Positions 25,025 to 33,400 of a stretch of DNA of 33,767 bases are shown here, one piece after another. A model generated the notes under the pieces. The model was not told the origin of the DNA. It worked only from the letters and a program-made list of their open reading frames with translations, and did not search any database. A program made the position numbers and the translations under genes. Within the stretch, counting starts at the first letter, position 1. Each line of letters starts with the position of its first letter. Origin of the DNA: Xanthobacteraceae bacterium (lineage in GTDB: Bacteria > Pseudomonadota > Alphaproteobacteria > Rhizobiales > Xanthobacteraceae); contig JASHRW010000156.1 of assembly GCA_030037065.1 (NCBI GenBank), positions 1 through 33,767 of the forward strand, given 5' to 3'.

Positions 25025-26371
25025 CTATGCCCGATAGAAGACGTGGGTCAGCGCCAGGGCAATCTGGGGGAAGGCGGAAAACACCGCGACGAAGCCGAGG
25101 ATGATGATCAGGAACGGCAGCACCGCGAGGACCAGGTCCTTGAGACCGATGTCGGGCGCGATGCCCTGAATGATGAACAGATTCAGTCCGACCGGCGGGT
25201 GAATGAGGCCGGTCTCCATGACGAGGCTCATATTGACGCCGAACCATACCGGGTCGAAGCCATGCGCCAGAAGTCCCGGCATGACCACCGGGGTGATCAT
25301 CAGCACGATGGCCACAGGCGGCAGGAAGAAGCCCGCCAGGATCACCACGACATCGATCCAGAACAGGAACTCCCATTTCGACATCTGCAGGCCGACCAGC
25401 CACTGGGTCGCGTTCTGGGTGATGTAGAGATAACTCATGACGTAGCTGAAGAGGAACGCCATCGCGATGATCATCATGACCATCGAGGCGTATTCGGCGG
25501 TGCCGAGCAGGATCTTCTCGATCTCACGCCAGCGATAGCAGCGGTAGACGATCGCCACCATGACAAGCGTGGCGAAGGCGCCGACGCCCGAGACTTCGGA
25601 GGGCGTCGCGTAGCCGCCATAAAGCGCCAGCATCACCACGGCGATGATGCTGAAGAACGGCAGCAGGCGCGGCAGCGATTCGACGCGCTCGCCCCAGCTG
25701 AAATGCTCGGCTGCTATCTTGGTGGCCGGCGTGGCCAATGACCGTCCCGGCATGCGCGCGCGGCGCTGGTCGAAATAGCAGCGCGCGATGACCCAGATCG
25801 CGAACAGCGACATGAGCGACAGGCCCGGCACGATGCCGGCGAGGAAGAGCCGGCCGATCGATTGCTCGGCGACGATGCCGTAGAGGATCAATGTCACCGA
25901 GGGCGGGAACAGAATGCCGAGCGTGCCGCCAGCGGCGACGAGCGCCCCGGCGAAGCCTGGGGAATAGCCGCGGTTGCGCATCTCGGGCACGCCCATGGCG
26001 CCGATCGCCGCCGCGGTCGCGCTGCTCGACCCGCACATCGAGGCGAAGATGGCGCAGCCGATGACGTTGGCGACGCCGAGCCCGCCCGGCAATCTGTGCG
26101 TCCAGCGGTAGACCGATTCGTAGAGGTCCGCCGCCGCTCGCGTTCGCCCGACCGCGATGCCCATCAGCATGAAAAGGGGAATCGCCAGCAGGGTGAAATC
26201 GTCCATGCCTTCATAGAGCGTCTCGGCGAGCTGGCCCACATTCGCGGCCGGCATGAACACCAGCATGAACGCGACCGAGACGCTGCCGAGCGCGAACGCA
26301 ACCGGCATGCCCGACAGCAGCAGGATCAGCGCTATGACGATGAAGAGAATGCCGATCTCGCCCGGACTCAC
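25025..26371 (-). CDS. TRAP transporter large permease (DctM-like)
   Basis: Large membrane subunit, which carries the transport pathway of a tripartite ATP-independent periplasmic importer and uses an ion gradient. The 448-residue form starts at GTG 26371, overlapping the small-subunit stop (GTGA); the longer open frame to 26479 is just the shadow of the small-subunit gene. It has about twelve or more hydrophobic segments and landmarks LYEGMDDFTLLAIPLFMLMG, CGSSSATAAAIGAMGVPEM, GGTLGILFPPSVTLILYG and TGLIHPPVGLNLFIIQG. The last is typical of DctM. The gene ends next to the IS91-type remnant. Confidence 0.93.
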   Translation of the reverse strand: MSPGEIGILFIVIALILLLSGMPVAFALGSVSVAFMLVFMPAANVGQLAETLYEGMDDFTLLAIPLFMLMGIAVGRTRAAADLYESVYRWTHRLPGGLGVANVIGCAIFASMCGSSSATAAAIGAMGVPEMRNRGYSPGFAGALVAAGGTLGILFPPSVTLILYGIVAEQSIGRLFLAGIVPGLSLMSLFAIWVIARCYFDQRRARMPGRSLATPATKIAAEHFSWGERVESLPRLLPFFSIIAVVMLALYGGYATPSEVSGVGAFATLVMVAIVYRCYRWREIEKILLGTAEYASMVMMIIAMAFLFSYVMSYLYITQNATQWLVGLQMSKWEFLFWIDVVVILAGFFLPPVAIVLMITPVVMPGLLAHGFDPVWFGVNMSLVMETGLIHPPVGLNLFIIQGIAPDIGLKDLVLAVLPFLIIILGFVAVFSAFPQIALALTHVFYRA

Positions 26372-26937
26372 CGCCCCTCGCCCTCGCCGCCGCGGGAGCC
26401 GATTTCCTCGACGATCTGTATGATGTATTCGAGCGTGATCAGCACCATGCCAACCCCGATCAGGGTATAGGGAATCCACAGGTGCGGCGCCCAGGTCGAA
26501 TCCGTGGTCCAGCCCTGGCTCCAGGCCTGCCAGTCATATTGCAGCACCATGACCGCGACGAACAGGCAGAGCAGCGCCGAGAGGATGTCGCCAGCGAAAA
26601 TCCGCCGCCGATTCCAGCGCGCCGGCATCAACGTCTGCAACACCTCCGTTCCGATATGGCCGCGCCGCATCTGGGTGTAGTTGGCGGCGAGGAACGTGGC
26701 GCCGATCAACAGAAAGATGTTGAGCTCGAGATTCCAGGTGTGCGGCTCGCGCAGATAATAGCGCCAGATCACCTCATTGGTGATGATGACCGCCGACGCC
26801 ATGATGAGCAGGCCGGCGACGATGCCGCCGACATAGTTGAGGGCCCTCACGGTCCGGCTAAAGCCGCGCCACAGCCGCGCCGGACCGCCCGCCTGGGATG
26901 GTGGCGCGGCGCCAGCGCCGCCCTCGTCTGCGCTCAT
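26368..26937 (-). CDS. TRAP transporter small permease (DctQ-like)
   Basis: Small membrane subunit of the TRAP importer, 189 residues, with four hydrophobic segments. The first begins YVGGIVAGLLIMASAVIITNEVIWRYYL, and then comes the conserved TWNLELNIFLLIGATFLAANYTQMRRGHI. The N-terminus is a Gly/Ala/Pro-rich tail. Its ATG overlaps the binding-protein stop (ATGA) and its stop overlaps the large-permease GTG, so the three genes are tightly coupled. Confidence 0.9.
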   Translation of the reverse strand: MSADEGGAGAAPPSQAGGPARLWRGFSRTVRALNYVGGIVAGLLIMASAVIITNEVIWRYYLREPHTWNLELNIFLLIGATFLAANYTQMRRGHIGTEVLQTLMPARWNRRRIFAGDILSALLCLFVAVMVLQYDWQAWSQGWTTDSTWAPHLWIPYTLIGVGMVLITLEYIIQIVEEIGSRGGEGEGR

Positions 26938-27947
26938 GCGACCGTGGTGGCCATGTCGAGCAATTTCTGCCCGTCCGAAACCTGCTGGGCGAAGCTCTTC
27001 CAGGCGCTTTGTTGCGCGAGCTTTTTCCAGGCGTCGAACTGCTGGCGGTCCATGTCATGGACATGGTCGCCGGCCTTGCCGAACACCGTGGCGACTTTGG
27101 CGTCGTCGGCCTTGCACGACGACAGCACGAAGCCCTGCAGCGAGTGGCCGACCTCCATCACGATCTGCTGCTGCGCCGGCGTCAGGCTGTCGTAGGTATG
27201 TTTCGACATCAGAAGCGGTTCGAACATGTACCAGAAGGTAAATTTCCGGGCCGTGGTGACGTCCTTCGCCACCTCCTCGAGACGGAAGCTCATCAGCGAC
27301 GCGCTCGAGGTCCACAGCGCATCGACCACGCCCGACTGCATCGCGTTGTAGGTCTGGTTCGAGGGGAAGGTCGAGATCGAGGCCCCAGCCGCCTGCAGCA
27401 TCAGCTCGATCATCTTGCCGGCGCCGCGGGTCTTGAGGCCTTTGACGTCGGCCGGCAGCAGGATCGCCTTGTCGCGCGAGGCAACGCCGCCGCCTTGCCA
27501 CACCCAGGTGACGAGCTGGGCGCCGTGATCGTTGAGATATTTCGCCAGCCACTTGCCGATCGGAGCATTTTCCCAGGCATAGCCCTGCTCATAGCTCTCG
27601 ATCAGCGCCGGCATCAGAGTAAGATTGGTCGCCGGCAGCTTCCCGCCCGAATAGGCCAGCGGATAGACCGCCATGTCGAGCGCGCCCGACGCCATGGCGT
27701 CGAATTGCTGCACCGGCTTAAAGAGGGATGAGCCGGGATAGATCTGAAAAGTCAGGGCGCCATTCGTGCGCTTCTCGACCTCGGCGGCAAATTTTCGCGC
27801 CAGCACGTCGCGGAAGTCGATATTGGCGGGGAACTGATGCGAGATTTTGAGGACCCGCGTTGTGGCCGACCGCGCCGGACGTGCAAGGCCGCCGACGAGG
27901 GCTGTGCCCAAGGCGCTGCCGAGGAATTGTCGCTTCGTAACCTTCAT
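26934..27947 (-). CDS. TRAP transporter substrate-binding protein (DctP-like)
   Basis: Periplasmic binding protein of the TRAP system, 337 residues. The leader TKRQFLGSALGTALVGGLARPARS has a Tat-like KRxFL motif, then a hydrophobic core. The mature part starts TTRVLKISHQFPANIDFRD and includes the family's RTNGALTFQIYPGSSLF and GLKTRGAGKMIELMLQAAGA, whose arginine normally binds the substrate carboxylate. GGGAGGAG lies nine bases before the ATG. The ligand is probably an organic acid, but its identity cannot be read from the sequence. Confidence 0.92.
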   Translation of the reverse strand: MKVTKRQFLGSALGTALVGGLARPARSATTRVLKISHQFPANIDFRDVLARKFAAEVEKRTNGALTFQIYPGSSLFKPVQQFDAMASGALDMAVYPLAYSGGKLPATNLTLMPALIESYEQGYAWENAPIGKWLAKYLNDHGAQLVTWVWQGGGVASRDKAILLPADVKGLKTRGAGKMIELMLQAAGASISTFPSNQTYNAMQSGVVDALWTSSASLMSFRLEEVAKDVTTARKFTFWYMFEPLLMSKHTYDSLTPAQQQIVMEVGHSLQGFVLSSCKADDAKVATVFGKAGDHVHDMDRQQFDAWKKLAQQSAWKSFAQQVSDGQKLLDMATTVA

Positions 27948-28437
27948 GATGCCTGCTCCTCCCTTGGCGTTCGGCTGGTTTGATCTACGGTCGCATTGCG
28001 GAAACCAGCGAGCCCATTATTTTGAACCAACTCAGCATCGATTGCCGACACTGGGGCAGAAAGTCTACAACCTTCCGCCCGGCAGAAGCAAAGCTGGGAA
28101 CACTGTATCCTATGCGGCAAGTTGCCATGGTCGCGAACGGCAACAGCGTCACGCAGCATGGGCAGCGTTGCGCTGATCTGCTCGGGAAGCTGATGCTGTT
28201 GCGCGGCGCGCCCGCGCAGGTGCCGCAGAGGATCCCCGACGAGACGGGCGACTGCGCAACGCAACAGACCTTGTGAGGCGGTGTCCTAACCGTTCATCAC
28301 AAGGTCGTGGGCGGGTCATTCAACTCAGCGCGGCATCCGGTCGGAGTGGCCGTTAACGCCAAATTCCTTACGGCGATGCAGGAAATCCATATGGATGCGC
28401 TATCGGATGCCGGAGTCGGTGAAGCAGCAATATCAGT
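27948..28437. other. Intergenic region upstream of the TRAP operon, no gene recognised
   Basis: It holds the ribosome binding site of the TRAP binding-protein gene next to 27947 and presumably that operon's promoter. I checked for a sigma-54 pattern on the minus strand and found none. Open frames on both strands (about 100 residues) lack any recognisable motif or ribosome binding site and look like chance. Confidence 0.5.
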
Positions 28438-28707
28438 TCAGCTCTTGATTTGCACGTACCCATGGTCTCTCATGCAGCTGACAAAATCGTCTACCATGGC
28501 GCGGCTGTAACCGCCCTTTTCCAGCTTGCCGTTGTCTGCTCCGTCGGTCCTCTGTATTTCGTCTCTGCAATCGAGACTGTCGATATCCAATAATTCGGAG
28601 TTAACGGCCTGCCCCTCTACGCGAGTCCACGCCGTTGGAAGTGGAAATGTCGCCTGTTCGGTGCAAGCGCCTAGTGCCAAGGTCGAGACGAGTAAGAGCA
28701 TACGCAT
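28438..28707 (-). CDS. Small putative lipoprotein, function unknown
   Basis: An 89-residue protein with a lipoprotein signal: MRMLLLVSTLALGAC, where LGAC is the lipobox and the cysteine would be acylated. The mature part, about 75 residues, is acidic, with two more cysteines (LDCRDEIQ and VSCMRDHGY) that may form a disulphide. ATG 28707 is preferred over GTG 28716, because GGGAG sits at a workable distance only for the ATG. It lies alone between the TRAP operon and the TPR gene. I do not recognise the family. Confidence 0.68.
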   Translation of the reverse strand: MRMLLLVSTLALGACTEQATFPLPTAWTRVEGQAVNSELLDIDSLDCRDEIQRTDGADNGKLEKGGYSRAMVDDFVSCMRDHGYVQIKS

Positions 28708-29056
28708 GAAGCCCACACTCCCGCGTAGATGTCTTTTTTGAGATTAATTGGAAAACCCTAATGCGTCGTGTATTGGCCGGCGTCGCAGGCTGCGCTCATT
28801 CTGGTAATACACATACGCGAGCGACGGCCGTCACCCTCACGCACGATGAAGCGGGTAGCGTTGTCCTCGGTCGACCGGGGCGGCGGGAAGCGGCGGCGAT
28901 CGGACGCTACCTTAAGCGGCCCCAATGCATGGCGTCAGCGGCCGTGCCGTGCACCGCGTATCAGGTCGAAGACGGCGAGAGGCGCTTTTGCGCGCACGAT
29001 TGCCTTGCTATCGACCAACCACGACCGCGCCCGCAGCGCCGCCACAACTGCGGCGG
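28708..29056. other. Intergenic region, no gene recognised
   Basis: It lies between the end of the TPR-sulfotransferase gene and the start of the lipoprotein gene, both on the minus strand, so it should carry the lipoprotein promoter and possibly a terminator. The frames open here have no ribosome binding site, motif or signal. No terminator-like T-run was found. Confidence 0.45.
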
Positions 29057-31270
29057 TCAGCGGAAAGCGCTCCCTGTCGTAAAATTGCGTTGCAAAAAAG
29101 GGGTGGATAAGGCGTCCAGCAACGGCTGAAGGAACGACACATACTGTTGCGCGCGGCCGATCGCGCTTCGATAGATCGGTTCGCGCACTTGTATGGCGCT
29201 TGCGGTGTGCACGGCCCGCGCGGTCTTATGAAAGGCGAGGCAGCGGTCATTCCATTCGAGATCGCAATGAGCGATGATCCGTCGCGCTTGGCCTTCTAGA
29301 TCGACCACAACGTCCTCATACTGCACATCGAGGATTCGGCCCGTGGGCAATATCCGTCGCCAGTGCCCCATCATGCGCTGATATTGCCGGTAGTAGCGGC
29401 CGAGCTCGGCCAAATCGTAGGTCTGATACTGACCGTTCGCGAACAGCTTCGAAAAGCATGAAAAGCAGGTGTCGAGGGGATCACGCACGGCGTGGATGAT
29501 GCGCGCGTTAGGCAACATCAGATGGATGAGCCCTGCGAGACGAAAGTTAGATGGCATTTTGTCGGTGACGCGTGTTGCATTCGGCGCTATTTGGGTGATC
29601 TCGGATACATAGCGCGCCCCAGCACGCTGCAACTCGTTCCGCGACAAGAGCGTCATGATATCCGGAAAGGGCAACGAGTGACCGGAGGATGCACCCATGC
29701 CTGCCGCCAGCAGGTTAAGTTTTGGCAGTTCGCCGCCGCCGAACACCTGCGGATGACTAGCGAGAATCTGCTCGATGAGGGTCGTGCCCGAACGCGGCAT
29801 GCCGACGATGAACACGGGCACCGACGAGGGCTCGCCAGCGCCGGCAAGGGCCTGCATGAGTTCTAGCGTGAAAACCTCCACAATGCGCTGAAGTCCTACG
29901 AGAACCAGGGTTTCGTCATAGTGTATTTCCCTGCGCTTGAGCGCGTTGCCGGCGAGCAGCTGCCGTATCGTATCGGCGCGGCGGCCGAGATCCTCATAGG
30001 CCTTTGCTAAGGTGAAGTGCAGATCGATCTGTTTCTTGACCGGCAGAGCTTCGATATTTCGCGCCAACTCCTCCAGGATAGCCAAATCCGCATCGCCGCT
30101 ATCGAAACGCTTGAGGTCGGTCATATTGAGGAAGTAAGAGGGGTTTCGTGGCGCCAATTGCAGCGCCCGTTCCACGGACCCTCGCGCATCCGCAAAGCGG
30201 CCAAGGAATTTCAGCGTCGCGCCGAGACTATTATGGGCGTCAGCGAAGTCGGGCTTGAGCACGATGGCGTGACGATAGGCTGCCTCGGCCTCCGCTAACC
30301 TGTCCTGGTGGTCGCGCAATTGGCCGAGATTGTAGTGCGTTTCAGCCATATTTGGCTTGAGCGCAATAGCTTGCCGATATGCGGTCTCGGCCTCTGCCAG
30401 CCTATCTTGTCCTCGCAACACGTTGCCGAGATTGGATATCGCCTCCGCAAAGTACGGCCGCAATGTCATCGCGTGACGCAGCGACTTCTCGGCGTCGTCC
30501 AGTCTGCCAAGTTCGAGGAGAATGTTTCCCAGTACGTTGTGGGCATGAGCAAGCAGCGGCTTTAGTGCGATGGCCTGCCGGCACTCGGCCTCTGCTTCAG
30601 TTAGTCTGCTTTGCGCCTTGAGCACTACCGCGAGGGTGACGAAAGCCTCAGCGTAGCGCGGGTTCAGCGATATTGCGTGACGCAGGGTTCTCTCTGCCTC
30701 TTCCAATACACCAAGGCGAAAGAGAGTCTCTCCCAGATTACTGTGAGCCTCCACGAGGTCCGGATCCAGCGCAATGGCCTCCCGGTGTGCGGCCTCCGCG
30801 TCACCAAGTCTGGCTTGGCATTTGAATACAATCCCCAAGTTCGTGCGGCTTTGTGCCCATTGCGGGTTGAGTCTGATCGCGGATCGCAATGCCTCCTCGG
30901 CCTCCGCTAATCTGCCGATTTCGCAAAGCGCGTTCCCGAGGTTGTTAAAAGCCTCGGCATAATCCGGCTTGAGCGCGATAGCCCGTTGGTACGCTGCCGC
31001 CGCGTCAGCAAACTGCTCCAATCCGGCAAGCGCCGCACCACGATTGTTATGAATCTCGGGGATGTTGGAGTTGACTGACAGAATCCTGTCGTACAGTGCA
31101 ATGGCTTGCGCCAATTGTCCTGATTGTTGACATCTCACGGCTTGACTGAATCGCAGGCTCACAATGCTGGATATCGAGGCGGACTTTTTTCCGATCGGCA
31201 CAGGCCGCGCGGCCTGCTGGGCGTATCTGCCGATCTCTCGACTCTCTGCCCGCCGCATTTTGCGATTCAT
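29057..31270 (-). CDS. TPR-repeat sulfotransferase
   Basis: A 737-residue two-part protein. Residues about 37-380 form ten consecutive 34-residue TPR repeats of the type AEAFNNLGNALCEIGRLAEA. The C-terminal part is a Sulfotransfer_3-like domain with the PAPS-binding P-loop IVGMPRSGTTLIEQ (GMPRSGTT at 490-497), a VTDKMPSNFRLAG segment, and the 3'-phosphate-binding ARIIHAVRDPLDTCFS. This architecture is common in bacteria and resembles protein or glycan sulfotransferases that use TPRs to hold the acceptor. No signal peptide is seen. The start at ATG 31270 has a basic leader; an ATG five codons downstream is possible. The acceptor is unknown. Confidence 0.88.
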   Translation of the reverse strand: MNRKMRRAESREIGRYAQQAARPVPIGKKSASISSIVSLRFSQAVRCQQSGQLAQAIALYDRILSVNSNIPEIHNNRGAALAGLEQFADAAAAYQRAIALKPDYAEAFNNLGNALCEIGRLAEAEEALRSAIRLNPQWAQSRTNLGIVFKCQARLGDAEAAHREAIALDPDLVEAHSNLGETLFRLGVLEEAERTLRHAISLNPRYAEAFVTLAVVLKAQSRLTEAEAECRQAIALKPLLAHAHNVLGNILLELGRLDDAEKSLRHAMTLRPYFAEAISNLGNVLRGQDRLAEAETAYRQAIALKPNMAETHYNLGQLRDHQDRLAEAEAAYRHAIVLKPDFADAHNSLGATLKFLGRFADARGSVERALQLAPRNPSYFLNMTDLKRFDSGDADLAILEELARNIEALPVKKQIDLHFTLAKAYEDLGRRADTIRQLLAGNALKRREIHYDETLVLVGLQRIVEVFTLELMQALAGAGEPSSVPVFIVGMPRSGTTLIEQILASHPQVFGGGELPKLNLLAAGMGASSGHSLPFPDIMTLLSRNELQRAGARYVSEITQIAPNATRVTDKMPSNFRLAGLIHLMLPNARIIHAVRDPLDTCFSCFSKLFANGQYQTYDLAELGRYYRQYQRMMGHWRRILPTGRILDVQYEDVVVDLEGQARRIIAHCDLEWNDRCLAFHKTARAVHTASAIQVREPIYRSAIGRAQQYVSFLQPLLDALSTPFLQRNFTTGSAFR
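30130..31165 (-). repeat. Ten tandem TPR-coding units of about 102 bases
   Basis: Within the TPR-sulfotransferase gene the DNA repeats every 102 bases, each copy encoding 34 residues, such as the block with LAEAEAAYRHAIVLKPDFADAH. Units 8 and 9 are the closest to each other (RLAEAETAYRQAIALKPNMAET and RLAEAEAAYRHAIVLKPDFADA), suggesting recent duplication. Such repeats can expand or contract. Confidence 0.75.
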
Positions 31271-31718
31271 GTGGTTTGCTCATCCGGTCCAAGGATTATC
31301 GCGGCCACACTTGGCGAAGACACCGCCGGAGGGGTTGTCTCTCGCCGCTGCCGGCTTAAACACGTTATGGACCGATGGCGGGCGAGGTACGCTCGGAATG
31401 GCCATGGCGATACGCCGATGTCGTTCCGTCGCCCCGGCTTCTTCTCGTGCAGGTTTGGTAAACGCTTGGTTAATGAAGCGGGCGCCTGCCCAAACGTTAG
31501 CGGATGGCACGCATGGCTGGCGCAAGGGTCTGATACGCTCGACCACCGAAGAGAACTGACTGTATCGCTAACAATAGCGCTTTCGGTTGAACCAAAATTG
31601 CCAGATTTCCCAGCAATTCTGCCCGTGGAAATCCTACCCGGTGGACGTAGGCATCAGTTGCAGAGCTTGCCGTGCATGGCTCAACCCTGCACCCTGTGAA
31701 GCACAAAGGATCCAGGCA
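31271..31718. other. Divergent intergenic region, no gene recognised
   Basis: This stretch lies between the minus-strand TPR-sulfotransferase and the plus-strand small secreted protein, so promoters for both are expected here. Open frames in it have no motif or signal. I see no clear promoter, palindrome or repeat. Confidence 0.45.
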
Positions 31719-31943
31719 ATGAGATTGTTCTTGATAGTGTTGGCCATTGGTGCGGTGACGACGAGCGCTCACGCGCAAGGCTTTGGCGGCACGGGCGGCG
31801 GAGGGGTCGGCGGTCGACATCATCAACAGCAAAAGGCCGCTAAGACCGCAACTCCGAAGCCAAAGGTTGATGAAAAAGCGTACACCGCCGCCCTCAAGCA
31901 ATTACCCGATAAACCCTATGATCCATGGCGCGGCGTGCATTGA
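31719..31943 (+). CDS. Small Gly/His-rich secreted protein, function unknown
   Basis: A 74-residue protein with a Sec signal (MRLFLIVLAIGAVTTSAHA). The mature part has a glycine-rich stretch QGFGGTGGGGVGGRHHQQQK, a lysine-rich middle and a conserved-looking tail KQLPDKPYDPWRGVH. AAAGGA eight bases before ATG 31719 supports the start; the longer frame from 31587 would bury the signal. Similar short proteins with a KPYDPW-type end are, to my knowledge, common hypothetical genes in Bradyrhizobium relatives. It could bind metal through HH or act in the envelope, but that is a guess. Confidence 0.7.
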   Translation: MRLFLIVLAIGAVTTSAHAQGFGGTGGGGVGGRHHQQQKAAKTATPKPKVDEKAYTAALKQLPDKPYDPWRGVH

Positions 31944-32341
31944 CGGCTTGGCTATTTGATCTGTTTCCATGCTGGTGAGCGAATAAGGCGCGATCGCGGC
32001 GGGCGCGAAATCCTCCACCAAATGTGGCGCGCCGACGGGTTGCCGATTTGCCGCGCTGGACCGACCACTGTGCCGCCCAGGGCGGCGTGAGGGCCGGAAG
32101 CGGCGGGCGTAGGGGGTAGCATTTAGCTAATTCCGGCCTCTACAATATTTGCGGTGAAGCTCACCGTCCCCGGAAAGGCGCGTATCCGAGCAGGTCGCTC
32201 GTTTCGTCGACATCGGTTGCGGCGATGAATGACGGATTCTGTGAGCCTCTCTATCGCCGAGCCGGTTTGTAATCCTGCGGTAAGATTCCCGTAATCTCGA
32301 GTTTTTTAAGGCCACGAGACGGGCTGATCTGGAGCCGCGCA
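31944..32341. other. Intergenic region with a 15-base palindrome
   Basis: GCCGCCC-A-GGGCGGC at 32072-32086 is a perfect inverted repeat with a one-base centre, but no T-run follows on either strand, so it is not an obvious terminator. It may be an operator or a REP-like element. The end of the stretch holds GGAG, which serves the TTG start at 32342. No gene was recognised. Confidence 0.4.
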
Positions 32342-33367
32342 TTGGATGCGATCATCGACCTTCGTCGGCTAGGCATTGCCAGCCACGAATTGCAGATTTG
32401 CGTCATTGTTTGCGGGCTGCATCGCTCGGGCACCTCTGCGGTCGCGCGACTGGTCAATCTACTTGGCGCAGACATTGCGGGCGATCTTAGCCCCAATGGT
32501 CCGGATAACCCTCGCGGATTTTGGGAGTCGGATGCTGTCGTCAGAATTCATGATCGCTTATTGAAGGCCCTCGACCCGTCCCATGATGGGTCATTATTCG
32601 ATCCGATGCCGCTGTGGTCTGATTGGCTGATGACGGACGCCGTGCGACAAGCAAAACGCCAGCTCAGCGACGTAATTGAAAAGGACTTTGCCCACAGTCG
32701 GTTATTCCTCGTCAAAGATCCTCGCATTTCACGTCTACTGCCGCTGTGGGTCGAGCTGTTAGCCCACCTTGGGATCGCGCCGATTATCGTCATACCGTTT
32801 CGCAACCCCCTAGAAATGGCGGCATCATTGGCGCTACGCGATCATGTGTCCCTGCCCAAAGCCTTGCTCCTATACCTGCACGCCTACTTAGAAATAGAAC
32901 TTGCGAGTAGGGTGCTGCCACGCGTTTTTGTCCGTTACGATCATCTGCTAGAGGACTGGCGTCCGTTCGCGAGGCGTCTCAGTCAACTCTCTGGTGCCCA
33001 GGTTTCCTCGCCGTCGGAGCAAGTTGCGTTGGAGATCGATGACTTTCTTACGACCGATCTTTACCATCACAGGTTCAGCCGCGAACAAATGCTGCGACAC
33101 CCGGAAATCCCAGCCGGCATTGCCGATATGTTCGACGCGATGGACGAAGCGGAGAAGAGCGGCGACGAGAGCAAATTGCGCAGCGTATTCGATCGCCTTG
33201 GCGCGAATGCTGATGGGACAGCTCAGTTGTATCGTAGATACGTGATCTTTGAATTACTGGATTTGCGGCAGCAGCTGATGCGCATGCGTGAAGCCTTCGA
33301 GTCGAGCACGAGCTGGCGTGTGACTGCCCCGCTGAGGTGGCTGAAGTTGTGGATACGCCGAAAATGA
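32342..33367 (+). CDS. Sulfotransferase-like P-loop protein with glycan-enzyme tail
   Basis: A 341-residue protein. Residues 19-31 CVIVCGLHRSGTS form the PAPS-type P-loop of sulfotransferases, followed by DNPRGFWESDAVVRIHDRLL, KDPRISRLLPLWVELL (3'-phosphate-site-like) and IVIPFRNPLEMAASLALRD. A coiled C-terminal stretch ends SSTSWRVTAPLRWLKLWIRRK; this SWR(I/V)TAPLR tail recurs at the ends of many polysaccharide-biosynthesis glycosyltransferases, pointing to a surface-glycan role. The start is TTG 32342 with GGAG seven bases upstream; no in-frame ATG lies before the P-loop. It may modify the same product as the sulfotransferase at 29057-31270. Confidence 0.78.
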   Translation: MDAIIDLRRLGIASHELQICVIVCGLHRSGTSAVARLVNLLGADIAGDLSPNGPDNPRGFWESDAVVRIHDRLLKALDPSHDGSLFDPMPLWSDWLMTDAVRQAKRQLSDVIEKDFAHSRLFLVKDPRISRLLPLWVELLAHLGIAPIIVIPFRNPLEMAASLALRDHVSLPKALLLYLHAYLEIELASRVLPRVFVRYDHLLEDWRPFARRLSQLSGAQVSSPSEQVALEIDDFLTTDLYHHRFSREQMLRHPEIPAGIADMFDAMDEAEKSGDESKLRSVFDRLGANADGTAQLYRRYVIFELLDLRQQLMRMREAFESSTSWRVTAPLRWLKLWIRRK

Positions 33368-33400
33368 CGACTCGGGCACTGCCCCCGGCACCTCCGTCAT
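33364..33400 (+). terminator. Bipartite stem-loop at the 3' end of the sulfotransferase-like gene
   Basis: ATGACG (33364-33369) pairs with CGTCAT (33395-33400), and the inner CGGG with CCCG, around the stop codon. No T-run follows, so it may be a weak terminator or an mRNA-stabilising end. A second small hairpin, AGCC-CTTTT-GGCT (about 33505-33517), is followed within a few bases by six T (33522-33527) and is another candidate. Confidence 0.3.

Noticed and set aside
25013-25741. Open frame rich in Asp/His antisense to the TRAP permease
   Set aside because: The D/H/R-rich wording results from reading membrane-protein codons backwards; no homologous motif.
28761-29129. Plus-strand 122-residue frame between the lipoprotein and TPR genes
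   Set aside because: No ribosome binding site, signal or recognisable domain, and it runs into the TPR-sulfotransferase gene on the other strand.
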